From positions 1,927,001 through 1,991,000 of the forward strand of contig NC_088326.1 of NCBI RefSeq assembly GCF_910592395.1: a stretch of DNA of 64,000 nucleotides. Direction: 5' to 3'. The stretch is from Lineus longissimus (lineage: Eukaryota > Nemertea > Pilidiophora > Heteronemertea > Lineidae). The position numbers and the translations under genes were made by a program. Positions 48,243-60,900 of the stretch are shown in pieces. The notes under the pieces are model-generated. The model had not been told where the DNA came from, made no database searches, and saw nothing but the letters and a program-made list of their open reading frames with translations. Numbering within the stretch: the stretch's first letter is position 1; each line of letters begins with the position of its first letter.

Positions 48243-49070
48243 GGTGTTATATATGGTCTATATGATCTTAAGAAGGTTCTTAATTGGTTTTATGAGAATC
48301 TGATAAATAGTTTCGGAGATATCAGTGAAAATATTGAATCATTTTTAGAAAGACGTGTCTTTTTGCCAATTTGGCTTTATCACAGTTCTGCAGTGAATTT
48401 CACTCCAGATTTCTTTAATAAAATATAGATGAGAAAGTAGAATCTTTATCTGTAAATAAAAATTTTATTGATTGATATAATTCGTAGTTTTGTAATTTTA
48501 TTTTGTTTTGTTCTCGTTTTTTGGCCATTTTTGAACAATCACAAACCAGCAAATATTCAGTTCCAAGATGGCCGCCACCTTAGTTGCAAATCAAAACAAT
48601 GATTATTTTCTTGACAAAAACCTCGATAAAGTCATCATCGGCTCAAAAGATATTTGTGACAACAATGTTATTTGATAGCTGACTATAAGCCATTTAGGTA
48701 ATTCATTGTTATAATAAATGAACCCCAAGCAATGAGGGTTGTTGAAATCGTCAAGACCTAATTTCACAGTGACAGTGTTTGCTCTGACTCTCACTCTGAG
48801 ACTGAGATTGTACAATCAATGTACACTGTGACTGTGACAATGTTACAAGGATTCTTGAGAGAGAGACTCCAAACTCATCCAGAACTGATATATGCCATGG
48901 TGCCATGGAGTCGATTGGGCTCAAATGACAAGGCTCAAGAACTAGTCCGGGACAAACTTGTTCCTGCTTCATCATGTTAAGCTTCTTTAATCTGCAGATC
49001 CTCAATCTTTTACAGTTTTAAACCAAATGCTTCTTTTCCTTCAGTTTGTTCCAAATTTACCATTATAAAC
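48243..49070. promoter_or_regulatory. Divergent intergenic region between GOSR2 and the Schlafen-like gene
   Basis: This 828-bp interval separates two oppositely oriented start codons and must contain both promoters or untranslated exons. I see no TATA box at a convincing place. An inverted repeat built of CACAGTGACAGTG and CACTGTGACTGTG lies at about 48764-48838. The 85-codon minus-strand frame inside has no recognisable domain. Confidence 0.45.
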
Positions 49071-51141
49071 ATGGCTTCAAAACAGCAGTTCACTGTCTTC
49101 CTGGGAAATTTACGTAAGAACATCCGGATAGGCCTGCTGAAGCAAAATCTGGTCATGCTGCTGAAAGAAATTGGGATTGAAGTGCAGAAATTTGATATTA
49201 ACATCAGCAAAGGTCAATCGACATGTTATGCTTTTGTAAATCTTGATAACGGAATGGAAGAACAGCACGTTATACACACGTTATCCGCGGCTGATGGTCT
49301 CAGTTTGAAAACCGTGAGTTTGGACGACATCGTTGCTATGGATCGGGCGTTGAGAGTAGCAAAGAAACACGATCGAATTGTCAAAGAAGTAAAAGAGCAG
49401 GAAAATGAACAGAGGGTTAAAGATGGTCAAGGTCTCTTTGTTATGGATCCTGATTTGATACAACAGAGCCCTAGATATATGAACCCTTTCGAAAATAATA
49501 GACCCAAAAGTCCACCAATGGGACGGCAGAAGTATAAAAAGCGTAAATCGAGATCTAGAGCTGAAAATACTTTGAAGAAAAGTATAGACTTCTCTTCCGA
49601 TTCTGAAGAAGAAGAAGCCAGGCCATCTCGTCCTAATTATGGGATAGTTAGTCCGTATGATCAGGAGAACCGTGAAGATATCTGGCGGAAAGATCATCAT
49701 GAGGACAGTGAGGATGAACAACTTGCGCTGAAAAATCGTACATATCAGCAGCAATGGTTGGACAATGTGGTTGGTAATCACGATGCATTCACCCCAAGTG
49801 TAAATACCAAACAGACGAATATGTCTCCAACACATGAAGAAGGACACTATGTCAAAGCTTTGAAGAAGAAGTATCCGTTTGACCATTTTGTGCTGGGGCA
49901 TCATGTCGGAGTTGAGGATCGTAATACGGAGTTCAAGGAGGGAGGTGGCAACACATATCTGAAGAAAAAACTGAAGGAACACACTGGGAAATATGTGGTG
50001 TCGTTTCTGAATAGCAGCGGGGGGAAGCTGCTGGTTGGTGTCAACGATGAAGGTGGGTATTAACCAGAACCTATACCCAGTTTCAGCAGTTAATATAGGC
50101 AGTATTCATCTGACCTATCACCCCTACCTCCTGATACGTAAAATGCTCGACCTGCCTTGGAGGAGAAATAATCCCTGAAGATCCTCCAAATGCAAATGAA
50201 CACTGAAGCACTTTAAAAAGTTGCCTGTTGTTGTTAGCTTGGAATGTCAGAAATATCTTAAAATTCACGATCTAATGTTATTGTGTATTTTCAGGAAAAG
50301 TTGTTGGTGTGAAGTGTAACCAGAAGCAAGAAGATAAGGCACGAATCTCCATCGACCATGCCATCAAGGCGATCCGACCCAGTGTATTCCCAGAAACTTA
50401 CTCCATCTCCTTTATTCCTGTGATAAGCTCCGAGGACAACACTTTTGGTAAGAATAGTAATGACTCAAGGGAACCAGTTCAGTTCCTTGGTTTGAGCAGT
50501 TTATCTGTGGGAGAGAGGCCTCCTGAGGTGTTCGATCAGACCCATTTTAATGGAGACCAGTGTTTAGAGCAGTTCGTTGTTAGAGCTTTTGTCTGGTAAT
50601 CAGGTTCAGTAAACAGGTGATCTTACGGTTGTATTTGTCCTTCATTTTAGGCGATCTCAAGGTCATTAGGATTGCAGTGGAGAGTGCAGACTCGTCCCAT
50701 CTGTTCGAGACGAAGAGCGGGCATGTTTACATCCGGCGAGATGCGAGTGTCCAGGGTCCTCTCAAGGCTCGAGAGATACAGGAGTGGGCTGAAATTGTAA
50801 GTCAATAAATCTCACTAGTTTTGGTGCCAAATTGATCGTTCTCATTCAATTTGACCTCTGTAATCCGGACACCTCTCTGTTCAGGACAGCACATATCAGT
50901 CTCCAGGGTGTCCTTATACTTATGTAGAAAACGGCTGTTATTTATAAACTGTTCGTCTTTTCAGCGGTATCGTCTAGAGATGAAGCAGAAGGAACAAGAA
51001 CTGACCAATCTGCGCTACCAACAGGCACAGTTGCGCGACCAACTGGCAGAAAGTGACACTAAAACGCAGGAACTCAACGAGACATTGGCCAGATTGGAGT
51101 CGGAATACGACAAGAAATCGAAAGTTTGCATCATTGTTTAG
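49071..51141 (+). CDS. SLFNL1: Schlafen-like protein 1 homologue (4 exons, 485 aa)
   Basis: Exons 49071-50052, 50295-50447, 50651-50796 and 50965-51141 join at GT-AG sites to 1458 nt. The N terminus (about residues 4-85) looks like an RRM-type fold: FTVFLGNLRKNI, then QSTCYAFVNLDN. A charged, Ser/Glu-rich linker follows (FSSDSEEEEARPSRP). Residues about 300-425 form the Schlafen AlbA_2 domain: GKYVVSFLNSSGGKLLVGV, GKVVGVKCN, and HVYIRRDASVQGP near its end. The last 58 residues are a coiled coil (LRYQQAQLRDQLAES). Schlafen family AlbA_2 domains are nucleic-acid-related; several act as RNases or RNA binders, but activity here is not shown. No helicase part is present, as in the short SLFNL1 type. 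The name rests on domain order and size, so an SLFN-related paralogue is possible. Confidence 0.8.
50814..50918. mobile_element. MITE fragment, CAGTRGAACC family, in a Schlafen-like intron
   Basis: The middle and right part of the element is present: CTAGTTTTGGTGCCAAATTG, ATTCAATTTGACCTCTGTAA and CTCCAGGGTGTCCTTAT. It starts about 18 bp after the exon-3 donor and fills much of the 168-bp intron. Confidence 0.65.
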
Positions 51142-52951
51142 ACAGATGCGACAACATGTTGTATATTTGGTGCTATCGAAGGGGTATACTATATGTATTT
51201 AGGTACATGTACATTCAGTATGTACCTGCCCAATTATGTAGCTTCCTGATGAAAATATTGATTGTTTACTTTTTCTCTTTTACAATATTGCTAAAGATAG
51301 AACATGCCAATGTAGGACATTATTATTGGATCATAGAGCAAATGAACGCCTTCGATACTGGCTTGTACCACGTATTGCACTATAATGTACATTTATTATA
51401 TAATAATAGATACAATGTACATCGTAGACAGATTATCCTGGTACATCATCTGTATTTACAAGTATGATACTTATATGCCAGAACGGGTTACAAAATGTAA
51501 CACAGAGTATTCAAAGCTCTCTCGATGGCAGAGGGCCTTTTTAAAGGGAGACTATAGACAGGAGCTTGGGATCAAATTAGTAGTCTTCAGATGACTAGTT
51601 GGGGGATTTTGTCGTCCTAGATTCTGTGATAAATACATTCCTGGTACTAGCGTGGATATTGATAGAAGAGACCCCTATCAATGACTTTTGTAACTAATGG
51701 CTTCTGCCTGTATTCTCCCTTTAATACTTCTGCACATCAACTGTTGAATTTCTAAATGATTATTTTTCTACTCCAGCAATATTCTCATTAATTGACGATT
51801 ATTGGCAAAGCAAAATGTGATTATAATTGCTGCAATGAGCAACAAAAGATCTCATCTGCGGGTACAACAAGTGATTTTGTTGCATGCTTGCTTGTCGCTC
51901 TTTGTGGGGCACTTTTGTTCTCTGTTGTACGATGGTGTCCAATGAATTGATCATAGTAGAATGGTGAATAGGTTGCCGGTAGCAACAGACTCGCCTGATC
52001 GTTTGTGTGTAATGAAATTGAGTGGTGTGTGGAGTGCTTTGAAATCTTCAGGTGCGTCAGTTGAGGCCCGTAACCAGTATAATCATTCGATTGGTCACCA
52101 CGTGTACAGTATATTTTGATTTAACACTTATAATCTGCCGTATTCATTTTAAAATGATTATACATTTTTAAATGATTCTGATAAAATAATCGTTAACAAT
52201 TTTATTCAGCATTTAACTGCTTGGTACCTTTGAATTTTATATAACCAATTCTTCTATAAGTAATTGTACTGCTGATAATATGCAATGCTACAATAAATAA
52301 GCATAGTATTTTTTACAAAAGAAATCCAGGTTTCCTTTGGTTTTTGAGAGAGTACGAATACCTCACTCTTGTCGTTGACCACTGGACATCAGCAGAATCA
52401 ATGAATTCGAAGTTTAATTATCTATGACGTTTGCTGGCATAGTTGTCAGGCAGCGGCAAAATAGTAATAATCATAATTTATAATCCGTGGTACGGAAAGC
52501 ACATCATTTTGATCAGTCGGATTGAGTGAACGACATCCAATCTTGCAGCGTAATGATGCTGACACGCATTTAGAGCAACCGAGAGATACATCATCATCAT
52601 CATCATCACGTCATCATCAACCCTCTGGTGTCAAATATGTCGAGGACTTAAGAGACTTCAAATAGCTATCTGGCTCCATACTTGCAATCTGAACTATAGA
52701 ACAATGGTCCCAAAAGTAGGGCACCTGACTGATTTTACAGTACAGATGATTAACACGACATAATTGGGCACGGCGTCAGAGCACCAGACGTCACAAGTGA
52801 CGTGACTCTATCAGGTTTTCTGACCTCATGAAAGTCATCTATATACCCCGCTAAATTGGCACATGGTCCTCACTCTAATCATAATCAGAGACAATCTCCA
52901 ATTATTGTCCCTATAAATTTTCATATCGGTCCTTGGTTCTACAGTACAAAC
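51142..52951. other. Convergent 3' region between the Schlafen-like gene and VPS11
   Basis: AT-rich DNA between two converging stop codons, with no supportable coding gene. A plus-strand AATAAA at 52292-52297 could end the Schlafen-like transcript. A minus-strand AATAAA at 52201-52206 could end VPS11. If both are used the two 3' ends overlap by about 100 bp. A short ATC microsatellite lies at about 52590-52608. Confidence 0.4.
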
Positions 52952-55900
52952 TCAATCAAATGGGTTTGAACTCCCTTCTTCATCACCAAACGGGTTCGTA
53001 TTGGCACCCGCATCAAAAGGGTTTTTTGCCCTTGAAGCCTCTCCAAACGGGTTTGACGCTTTTGGCACAGGTTGCACTGGCTTCGCATCAAATGGGTTTG
53101 ATTTCGATTGCGGTTTTGTTGTGTTCGACTCCGAACCAAACGGGTTTGATTTTGCTGGTTGCGGTGAGGGTCTTGGTGATGGAGTCGACTTTGGTGCCGT
53201 TGGCTGACGTTGCGCTGCTTGCTGTATAGGTGGCGTCCTCGCTTCATACGGACTTGACTTCATTGGTTGGTGCCTCGGCTGAGCAGAGGGTATAGGTTGT
53301 TTTGTTGTCGGTTGCTGTTTTGGTACTGGGGACTGCCGAGCTGGCGGTTGCGACCTTGGTTGTGCGGCCGGCCCGGGATCATACTGGTTGGACCTCGAGG
53401 CAGGCTGTTGCAACAGAAGTTCCCGCTGAGCTGTCGGGTCGATAGGTGGCGTAGGAAGCTGGGAACGACTAGATGGAGCATCGGTGATGAGAGTCACCTG
53501 GTGAGAAAAGAAAAGTTGAAAGCAGACAAAAACATTAATACATATACATGTACATGTATCTTGACAAAATCTTACAAGTTCTCCAAAACTATGTCCGTTA
53601 CTGAATCTCATTTTGTGACTGAAAATGCATTGTTTCATAACAATGTCAAATTGCATTGTGGGAAATTACCTTATTGAACACGCCTCTCCCGAAATAATCT
53701 GCGACGACTGCAAATCCATCCTGTGCCGTCTCGAGTTGGTGATGGAACTGTTCATGGAGCGACCGGCTCTGCTCCTGCGCGCGGATGATGTCCATTACTT
53801 TACGATTCTCCTGCATGCAGGTCAGACACTCTGAGTCACTCTCGGCATAACTTTCAAAACACCTGAAAGAAACAAAATAGCGTCTTTGTAAAACGTCTTC
53901 ATCTTTTGTGTTTCCTCTCATAATGATGCAAAGATTTTACCGCATATTTGAACGAGATGTAAAAACAAGGTTCCTTTTACTCAGTGTGTAAGCCAGGGCA
54001 AACTAAGGACACATCCCAGCCGACAGTAGGTTGAGATGGCCCCTCACCCCAGTCAAGTACGAGGTCACCAAGTCAGTAAACCCAACTGGCACCAACTTAG
54101 TGGCATCAGAACACACTTTAAATCCACTTGGGTTCATTCAGATATGACACTTGTTTTCTTTGATGCTAACACCGGGCTCTTTGCATCAGATCAGCAATGT
54201 TTACCACTCAACTATGAGGCTCCGCACTTGAGCATTGAAACGTTGATCAAGAGAGAGCCCAAGGGGTGGGGATAAAATGCGTAATACTCACTCTAAATGA
54301 TAGGAATGTTGACAGAGGAAATGAACAGACGGCAGCTCTAGAGGCTCGTTACAAATGCTACACTTGGTCACTTGAAAGATTTTGGCACTGAAACAAAATA
54401 AACCGACAATTAGAACCGAAACAGATTTTTGCAGCAGATAATCATGAATGTTTTCATCAAAAAGGTCTCTGTATCCGCAACCAGTTACTGGTAGCTGGTT
54501 GCCAAGATTACAACATCCTCTTACCTAGTTTTGAGTTCTTCTATCTGACTTCTCATCTTCTCCGTATCGACGCTATATTGTTTGATCAGGCGTTCGTCCT
54601 CTGCGATCTGGTCGTTCTCTTGCTGGAGGCGGCGCGTGATGTAATCCTGTAATAGAGTCGTTTTTGTGGTTAGATTTGAGGCAGTAACACACAACTACCC
54701 CTCACTAACTAATACATGTACCCCATGAAAACATGCCTACCTTTATAACGGCGAGAGTTGCTGTCGAGTTATGCGCGAGCGTCTGCAGGACCAGTAGAGG
54801 AGGTAGGAGGTTCTTCTTATCGATGTGCGACAGCACCTCCATGATCTGTGACTTACAGTTCTCTTCTCGCTTGGAGAAATACGCCAGGGCTTGAACCCAC
54901 AGGCCCGAGTCCATAGTTCTGTAATGGTAGGGGAGAGAATTGAGATTTTTATACAGGGTGTAGTTCATTTGAATGGATAATGACTTATGGGATCTGCAAG
55001 TTAGAGACACGTTCACTTAAACATTTTTGACGTAACACGTGACTGTGATAAGCGATGTCAACACAAACAACACGGGAACTTACCCAAACTTCTTACACGT
55101 GTCAATCACGTGAGTATACTCGTTGTGTTCGATGTGATATCGGAGGATCTGTTGATACAACTTGGCCTTCTCGTAGAGGTAAAGGATGCCGGATTTGAAG
55201 TCATTCATTTGGCACAGGACCAGAGCCTGGTTGACGTCATAGCCAGCCTGAGGGAAAGAAGTCATGAAGGTTAAGTGCCTTGCCAAAGATGTGGGGAGAT
55301 TTGACTGAGACTAGTAGATGAGTTCCAGTGAAAGCAGGCATGATATTTTTTTGGAGTACCTGGGGAGTATTCCATCTGACTGGGCATATTGGCGCTCAAG
55401 GACTAACTTTGATAAGGACCATCTCAGTGAGCTTGGTACCCGTTTACTTCTAGGTGGAGATGAGCACGCGTTTTTACTTACATCAGGATTCTGAAGTAAG
55501 TCTAACGTTTTCATTTCCTTTTCCGTTTTGGCCTGAAATTAAGGAAATCAACATTAGAAATGTAACAAAAGCAGGACAACTCAATACATGGGCTTTATGA
55601 ATGAATAAAGACTGATCATTTAGAACTTCATGATGATACCTACTGAAATGTCTGTTTCGTGTACAATATCGTGGAGGTACAGTTCCAGCAGAGTATCGTA
55701 GACAAGACTGGGAGAGTTGGGCTGGACCTTCACCATATGTTCCAAAAACTCCGTCAACTTCTCGGAATTGTTGACGAAAATGTGGATGAACTCGTCCGCG
55801 TTGGCGTTCTGGATTCTTGGAATGTTTTCTGGAAGTAAACAATGAAAATCACCAGATTTGATGCAAAATGATATTTGATTGGAGAAAAACTGCACCCAGC

Positions 55901-57783
55901 CATTACCGGTTGTACCCAAAGATGAGAAAGCCTGAACCACAAGATCACAGCAAAACTAAGAACAGGTCCAGACTCCTAACTTACCTCCATACAAGTTAGA
56001 ATCGTCAACCAAAGGACCTGGAAGAATAAAAAACAACATATTTTTGAATAAAAACTTGATGAACTGACCAGAACCTCTCTGTGTCCTGATTGGAGAGGTC
56101 AAATTGAATGGAAACTACCAACTTGGGACCGGAACTAGTGTCCTTTATAGAGAGGGTGTCCTTATGAGAGAGGTGTCCACTAAGGGAGATTCTACTGTAC
56201 TTACTGTCACTAGGTTTATAATCTGTACACAACCGCTTGAGAAGTTCTGTCGTCTGCTTTGGGACTTCGCTCATCAGCATCTTACCATATTTCTTGAGGT
56301 TACCATCCGCCTGGATAAGAGGACAAAAAATCATCGTAAAATCTCAGAAAAGATCTAAAAAAGATTGAAAACAATGAAAACGAATGACCTAGGCCTTTCA
56401 GGTTCAAATTAAATTAAAAATTATCATGCATTTAACCACTTACAGCATAAAAGTCAAGTTTTCCAATGTACTTCAATGCCTTCTGGTAATCTCGAATGTC
56501 CTCGAGTTGTATTTTCAGGTACCAGTCGTGCTCCGAGTGCTTCTCGGCAAGATAGAGGGCGTGCTTGTAGTAGCTGGCTTGCCGACACACTTTGATGGCG
56601 GTTTCTACATCGAAGTCGACATGCTCTTTGTCTTTAGTCTGGAACGGAACGAATATTGTTGCATAACTTCGACAATTTTTGACAACGCCTTCACATTGAT
56701 CCTTCGGAGACTGCTAGGCTGAACCAAATGACCGTTTGTGAAAGTGTTATTCTCTAGGAAAAGAGTTTTTAGGTCGCCTACAGGCACCAATTGGGTTTAT
56801 TGGCCGAGTGACCCTGTCTTTAGCTGAAAATGAGTGACCATTGAAGAAAAAACCAGCCTGAACTCACCATAATGAATGCATCTAACTTTGACTCATCCTT
56901 GAGCTTGGTGTAGCAGTTTAACAAGAGGGTCGTATGGTCCTCTGTGGCCAACTGGGCTCTATGTAAGGCCTGTAGATACGCGGTCAGGTTGTGGATTCTC
57001 TGAGCATCAAGGAACTGAAAATAGATAAGAATTTTAGTAGTACGGAGAGCTGCATGATCAGAGACAGAAACAAAAGTATGATTAGCATTGGCCTGAAGAA
57101 AGCGCTAGCCTTAGACTAGGAGAGATTCTTCCGGCTATCGAAAGATTTGCTTGAAAGAAATGCTTCTATGACAGAGGGCCAATGGCATTTCTAAGCGCAT
57201 AAGAAGCCAGTAATTTGAAATGCGAGCTTACCCGTCTTATCACGTAAGAAGCCTCTAATTTGCCGATCGTTTTGATATATTCTGTAATAGCACCATCATG
57301 GTCACCCTTGCTGAAAACAGAATGAAGGAGACTCTGATAACATATCATTGCACAACATCAAAAAATCTTTGTCAGGACAGGTCCACGCGTTCCACATGCT
57401 CAAATACCTCTCAAACTGTTTCTGAAAGAGCCTTGATTTTAGTAGGCACTTTGTAAAGGAATGGACATTCTTGACAGTCCTCGTCTTGCCTTGCTCGAGT
57501 AACCTACCTGTAAAGATGATCTCCATATTGTCTGAATATATCTGTGAGGCCATCACGATCATACTGCTGACTCTTGGCAAGGCTAAAATAAACAGACGTT
57601 GCGATTACTACATGTTCACAACCCAATACATTACGCAATTAGGCAGCTAGTTTGAGAAATGAATGCATGAATCTTATGTCCGCAGTGTGACTTCGATAGC
57701 AGTAGATTTTGGCACAGCAAACAAAATGTGCCAATTAGCCATTCCTTATAACTTATTTTCGTAGAAGTATCAAGTTCCAGGAG

Positions 57784-57814
<31 letters not shown>

Positions 57815-57823
57815 CTGACTGAC

Positions 57824-57902
<79 letters not shown>

Positions 57903-60900
57903 GAGTGTGTGTGGACTTACTTTATAGCAACTGGATAGAGGTTTTTCTTGAACAACATCTCCAGTTTGGTTTGAGTATCTTTTTCTTGAAGGTGATAGAA
58001 CTGGAAATAAATACAATGAGTTATAGATAATATCGTAAAAAAAAATTAATGAAGAGAGTACTGCTATACTTGTAAAGATACCCACCTTTCTATCGCCAGC
58101 CAGGATGTATAATGAACCCCACTCGCTCACGATATCGATTACTTCTGGCACGAGGGCCGAGTATGCGATGAATTTATTCTGGATGTCATAAACTGTGACG
58201 AGGTTCATCTCGAGCGACTGGCCCCTAAAAGAAAATTGAATTAAACGATGAGTGGAGAGCAAGCCTTTTTCCTAAAAAAAATTTGAGAGGGAAAGCTGGC
58301 ACACACTCCATCCTGAACTTCAGGCCAGCGCTTGACACTGAGGACTGAATGTATGTAATGTGTGCGAGGGAAAAAGCACATGATTGACTCCGGTTTTCAA
58401 GGATGCAAAGACTCAGAAGAGTTGAAAACCCCCATAAATGCCGCCAAGGATTGACTCAAATAGTTTACAGCTAAGCTGCACTTTGGAGGGCAAAGTGGCA
58501 AGCAGAACAAGGTTTGATCCTCGATCCTCAGGGTACGGCAAGTTGGATGCTCAAACTAGTACACCGCGGCATGGCACGGCCAAACTTACTGGGCAGTGGA
58601 TCGAGGCATAGCTTTGGTATCTCGGCCAACGACAATGAGGTACCCACGGAACCAGAACAGTAAGTTTTTCTCTCCCTCGAAAGCGAGACATGGTCCTCGT
58701 CCGTCGGGTTGGTAGAAATAGACAGCCTGGAAGAGATAGGAAAATTCATACAAATATTGGTCACCAAAAATTGTCCAACAGTGCATTAGAGTCAGCCCTT
58801 TGCTCAGTAAATGGACTTTTTTCTGAACAAAACAGTACAAGACACATAAAACCTTCTCTATCATTCAAATGAGGACAATTCTCGATTTGAAAGTCCTCAC
58901 TCATCACTTTGCAATGAACTTTCCCTTGACAAAACCTCCACAGAGCAAGACGAACTGTCTCTTCAAAAACGAGTGACCTCCATTATTTTGGATGGTGCCA
59001 ACATCACTATCATACAATGACATCACTGCCCAGGCAATATACTAACATCACTTCTGCCGATGACAAACTGATGATCCTGTGATGCGTCACTCATGACGGA
59101 GCATCCAACTTTACACCCATGTTGATCGAGGACATTCTGGAATGAGAAGCAGTTCCATTTACACAACGCAGACACTCTTTCACTGTGGGACCACCCCAAT
59201 ACCTCTTTATCAGAATGTCCTTAAGTATCTCCTCCAATGTATGGTTATCCCCAAAGAGTTTTGACAGCCATAAATAACCAATCAAATTGCTGATATTCTA
59301 AACGTCTGATTCAGGGTGAGCCAAAAACAAGGAAGATTAAATCATCACCTTGACATCTTTATCTTTATTGCTGATGACGATCGACATCGTGCTATACTCC
59401 GTCGCGACATACAGGACTGTCTGACTTCCCGACGTCTTGAATGCAAGGCCTGTGATTGGCCGAGGACTCTCATGGATGACTCGTTGTTTACTATGACGGT
59501 CCTTCGTGACGTCACCTTTGAACAGGAGAACGCAGCCATTCTCGAACCCCACAGCCATGTAGTTCAAGTTCTCCGCAACTGTCAGACTTTGGACCTGAAA
59601 TTGTGAGACAAGGTAAAGGCGAATTCAATACTATAGAAACACATCCACCATGATGTTTCGATTCTGAAGCATTTTTTTAAAACTAAAGGAACAAGGAGCT
59701 TCATAAAATTGATTTCAAATGGGACCAGGAGTCATCTGGTTATACTTACTGGTGTTGGCTGGTTGCCAGGAATTGCTCGCGTTATTCTTGTACATGTTGG
59801 TGTTCCTGTCTTATCGACCTTGTCAAGATTCCAGACTTTTATCTGAGGATTCACGCCAACCTCGTCTTCCTGCAAAAAGAAATTAGGGCGTAAGTAGATA
59901 TGAAGTGCACTGCTTTCCATACCTGTAATCACAGTCAGTCTTAAAAACTATTTAGAAACTTCTGAGCGAAGTTCACGTTGTATGACTACTATAGGTTCAT
60001 TTATGTTTGGCTGGCCATCCACACCCAAAAACCTGCACTGGTTTATTACACTTGAGTGCAAGGGAGTTTGAAAGCAAGCTTTCATAATTGCCTCCAGGTT
60101 AAATCACATGGCAGTAATCAAGTTAGTCGTTTCATGAGAAAGCCTTACCCCAATAGTAACTAAAATATTATGCTGTTTAAGCTGTGTCAGATGTGACACT
60201 CGGATAGCATATGCCGTGAACGCTATGATCTCTAGCTGTCGGTTGACGAGATAGATTAACCCCTCACAGTCGGCGACGATGATCTGACCACGTCCACTGG
60301 CACAACCCGTCACTATGATATCCTGGATATGAACAAGAAGAGAATGCATGAGAATAAAGTGATAGCATTTGAAAAATACAGGATAACCTCTCTTGGGATT
60401 ATCCTCAGAATTCACTTAGCTATAGCTACTGATTAAAGCGAACTAAACTCAGTTAAATTCTAACAAATGTCTTGAAATTTAACGGTACCCACCTTGAGTT
60501 TATCGAATGGTTGATTTGTCTCTTGCTGTTTGAGAACTTCCTTGTCAAAGAAGTTGAACCGACGCCACTGGAAGATAGAAAGACATTTGTCATAGTCGGG
60601 CTTCTAAATGTCATTCCTATTGGGGAAGTTTGCACTGGTTTCGAGGTGAGCATCATTAGTAAGCCATTCTGTAAGGATTGCCTGAACAGTGTTGCAGCCT
60701 AGATTTAACTTAGTTTGGACAAGAACCGATGGAGGAGAGCGAGGGGGTTGGGCTTTTTTTCAGTTTTCTGGGGAATCCCTTATCAAGAAAAACAAAACCT
60801 CATAAAAACATAAAAGCAATGGTAATTGAAATAACTTATGTTATCATTCTGATGCAACTCTATTTATCAACATTTTCAAGTATAAAATTTGCAATATTGA

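Noticed and set aside
49281-49982. 233-codon minus-strand frame
   Set aside because: It lies entirely antisense to the first exon of the Schlafen-like gene, whose frame has clear domains.
57753-58262. 169-codon minus-strand frame with Ile-Asn-Gln-Ser repeats
   Set aside because: It merges part of a genuine VPS11 exon with intron and microsatellite sequence; the spliced model explains the exon.
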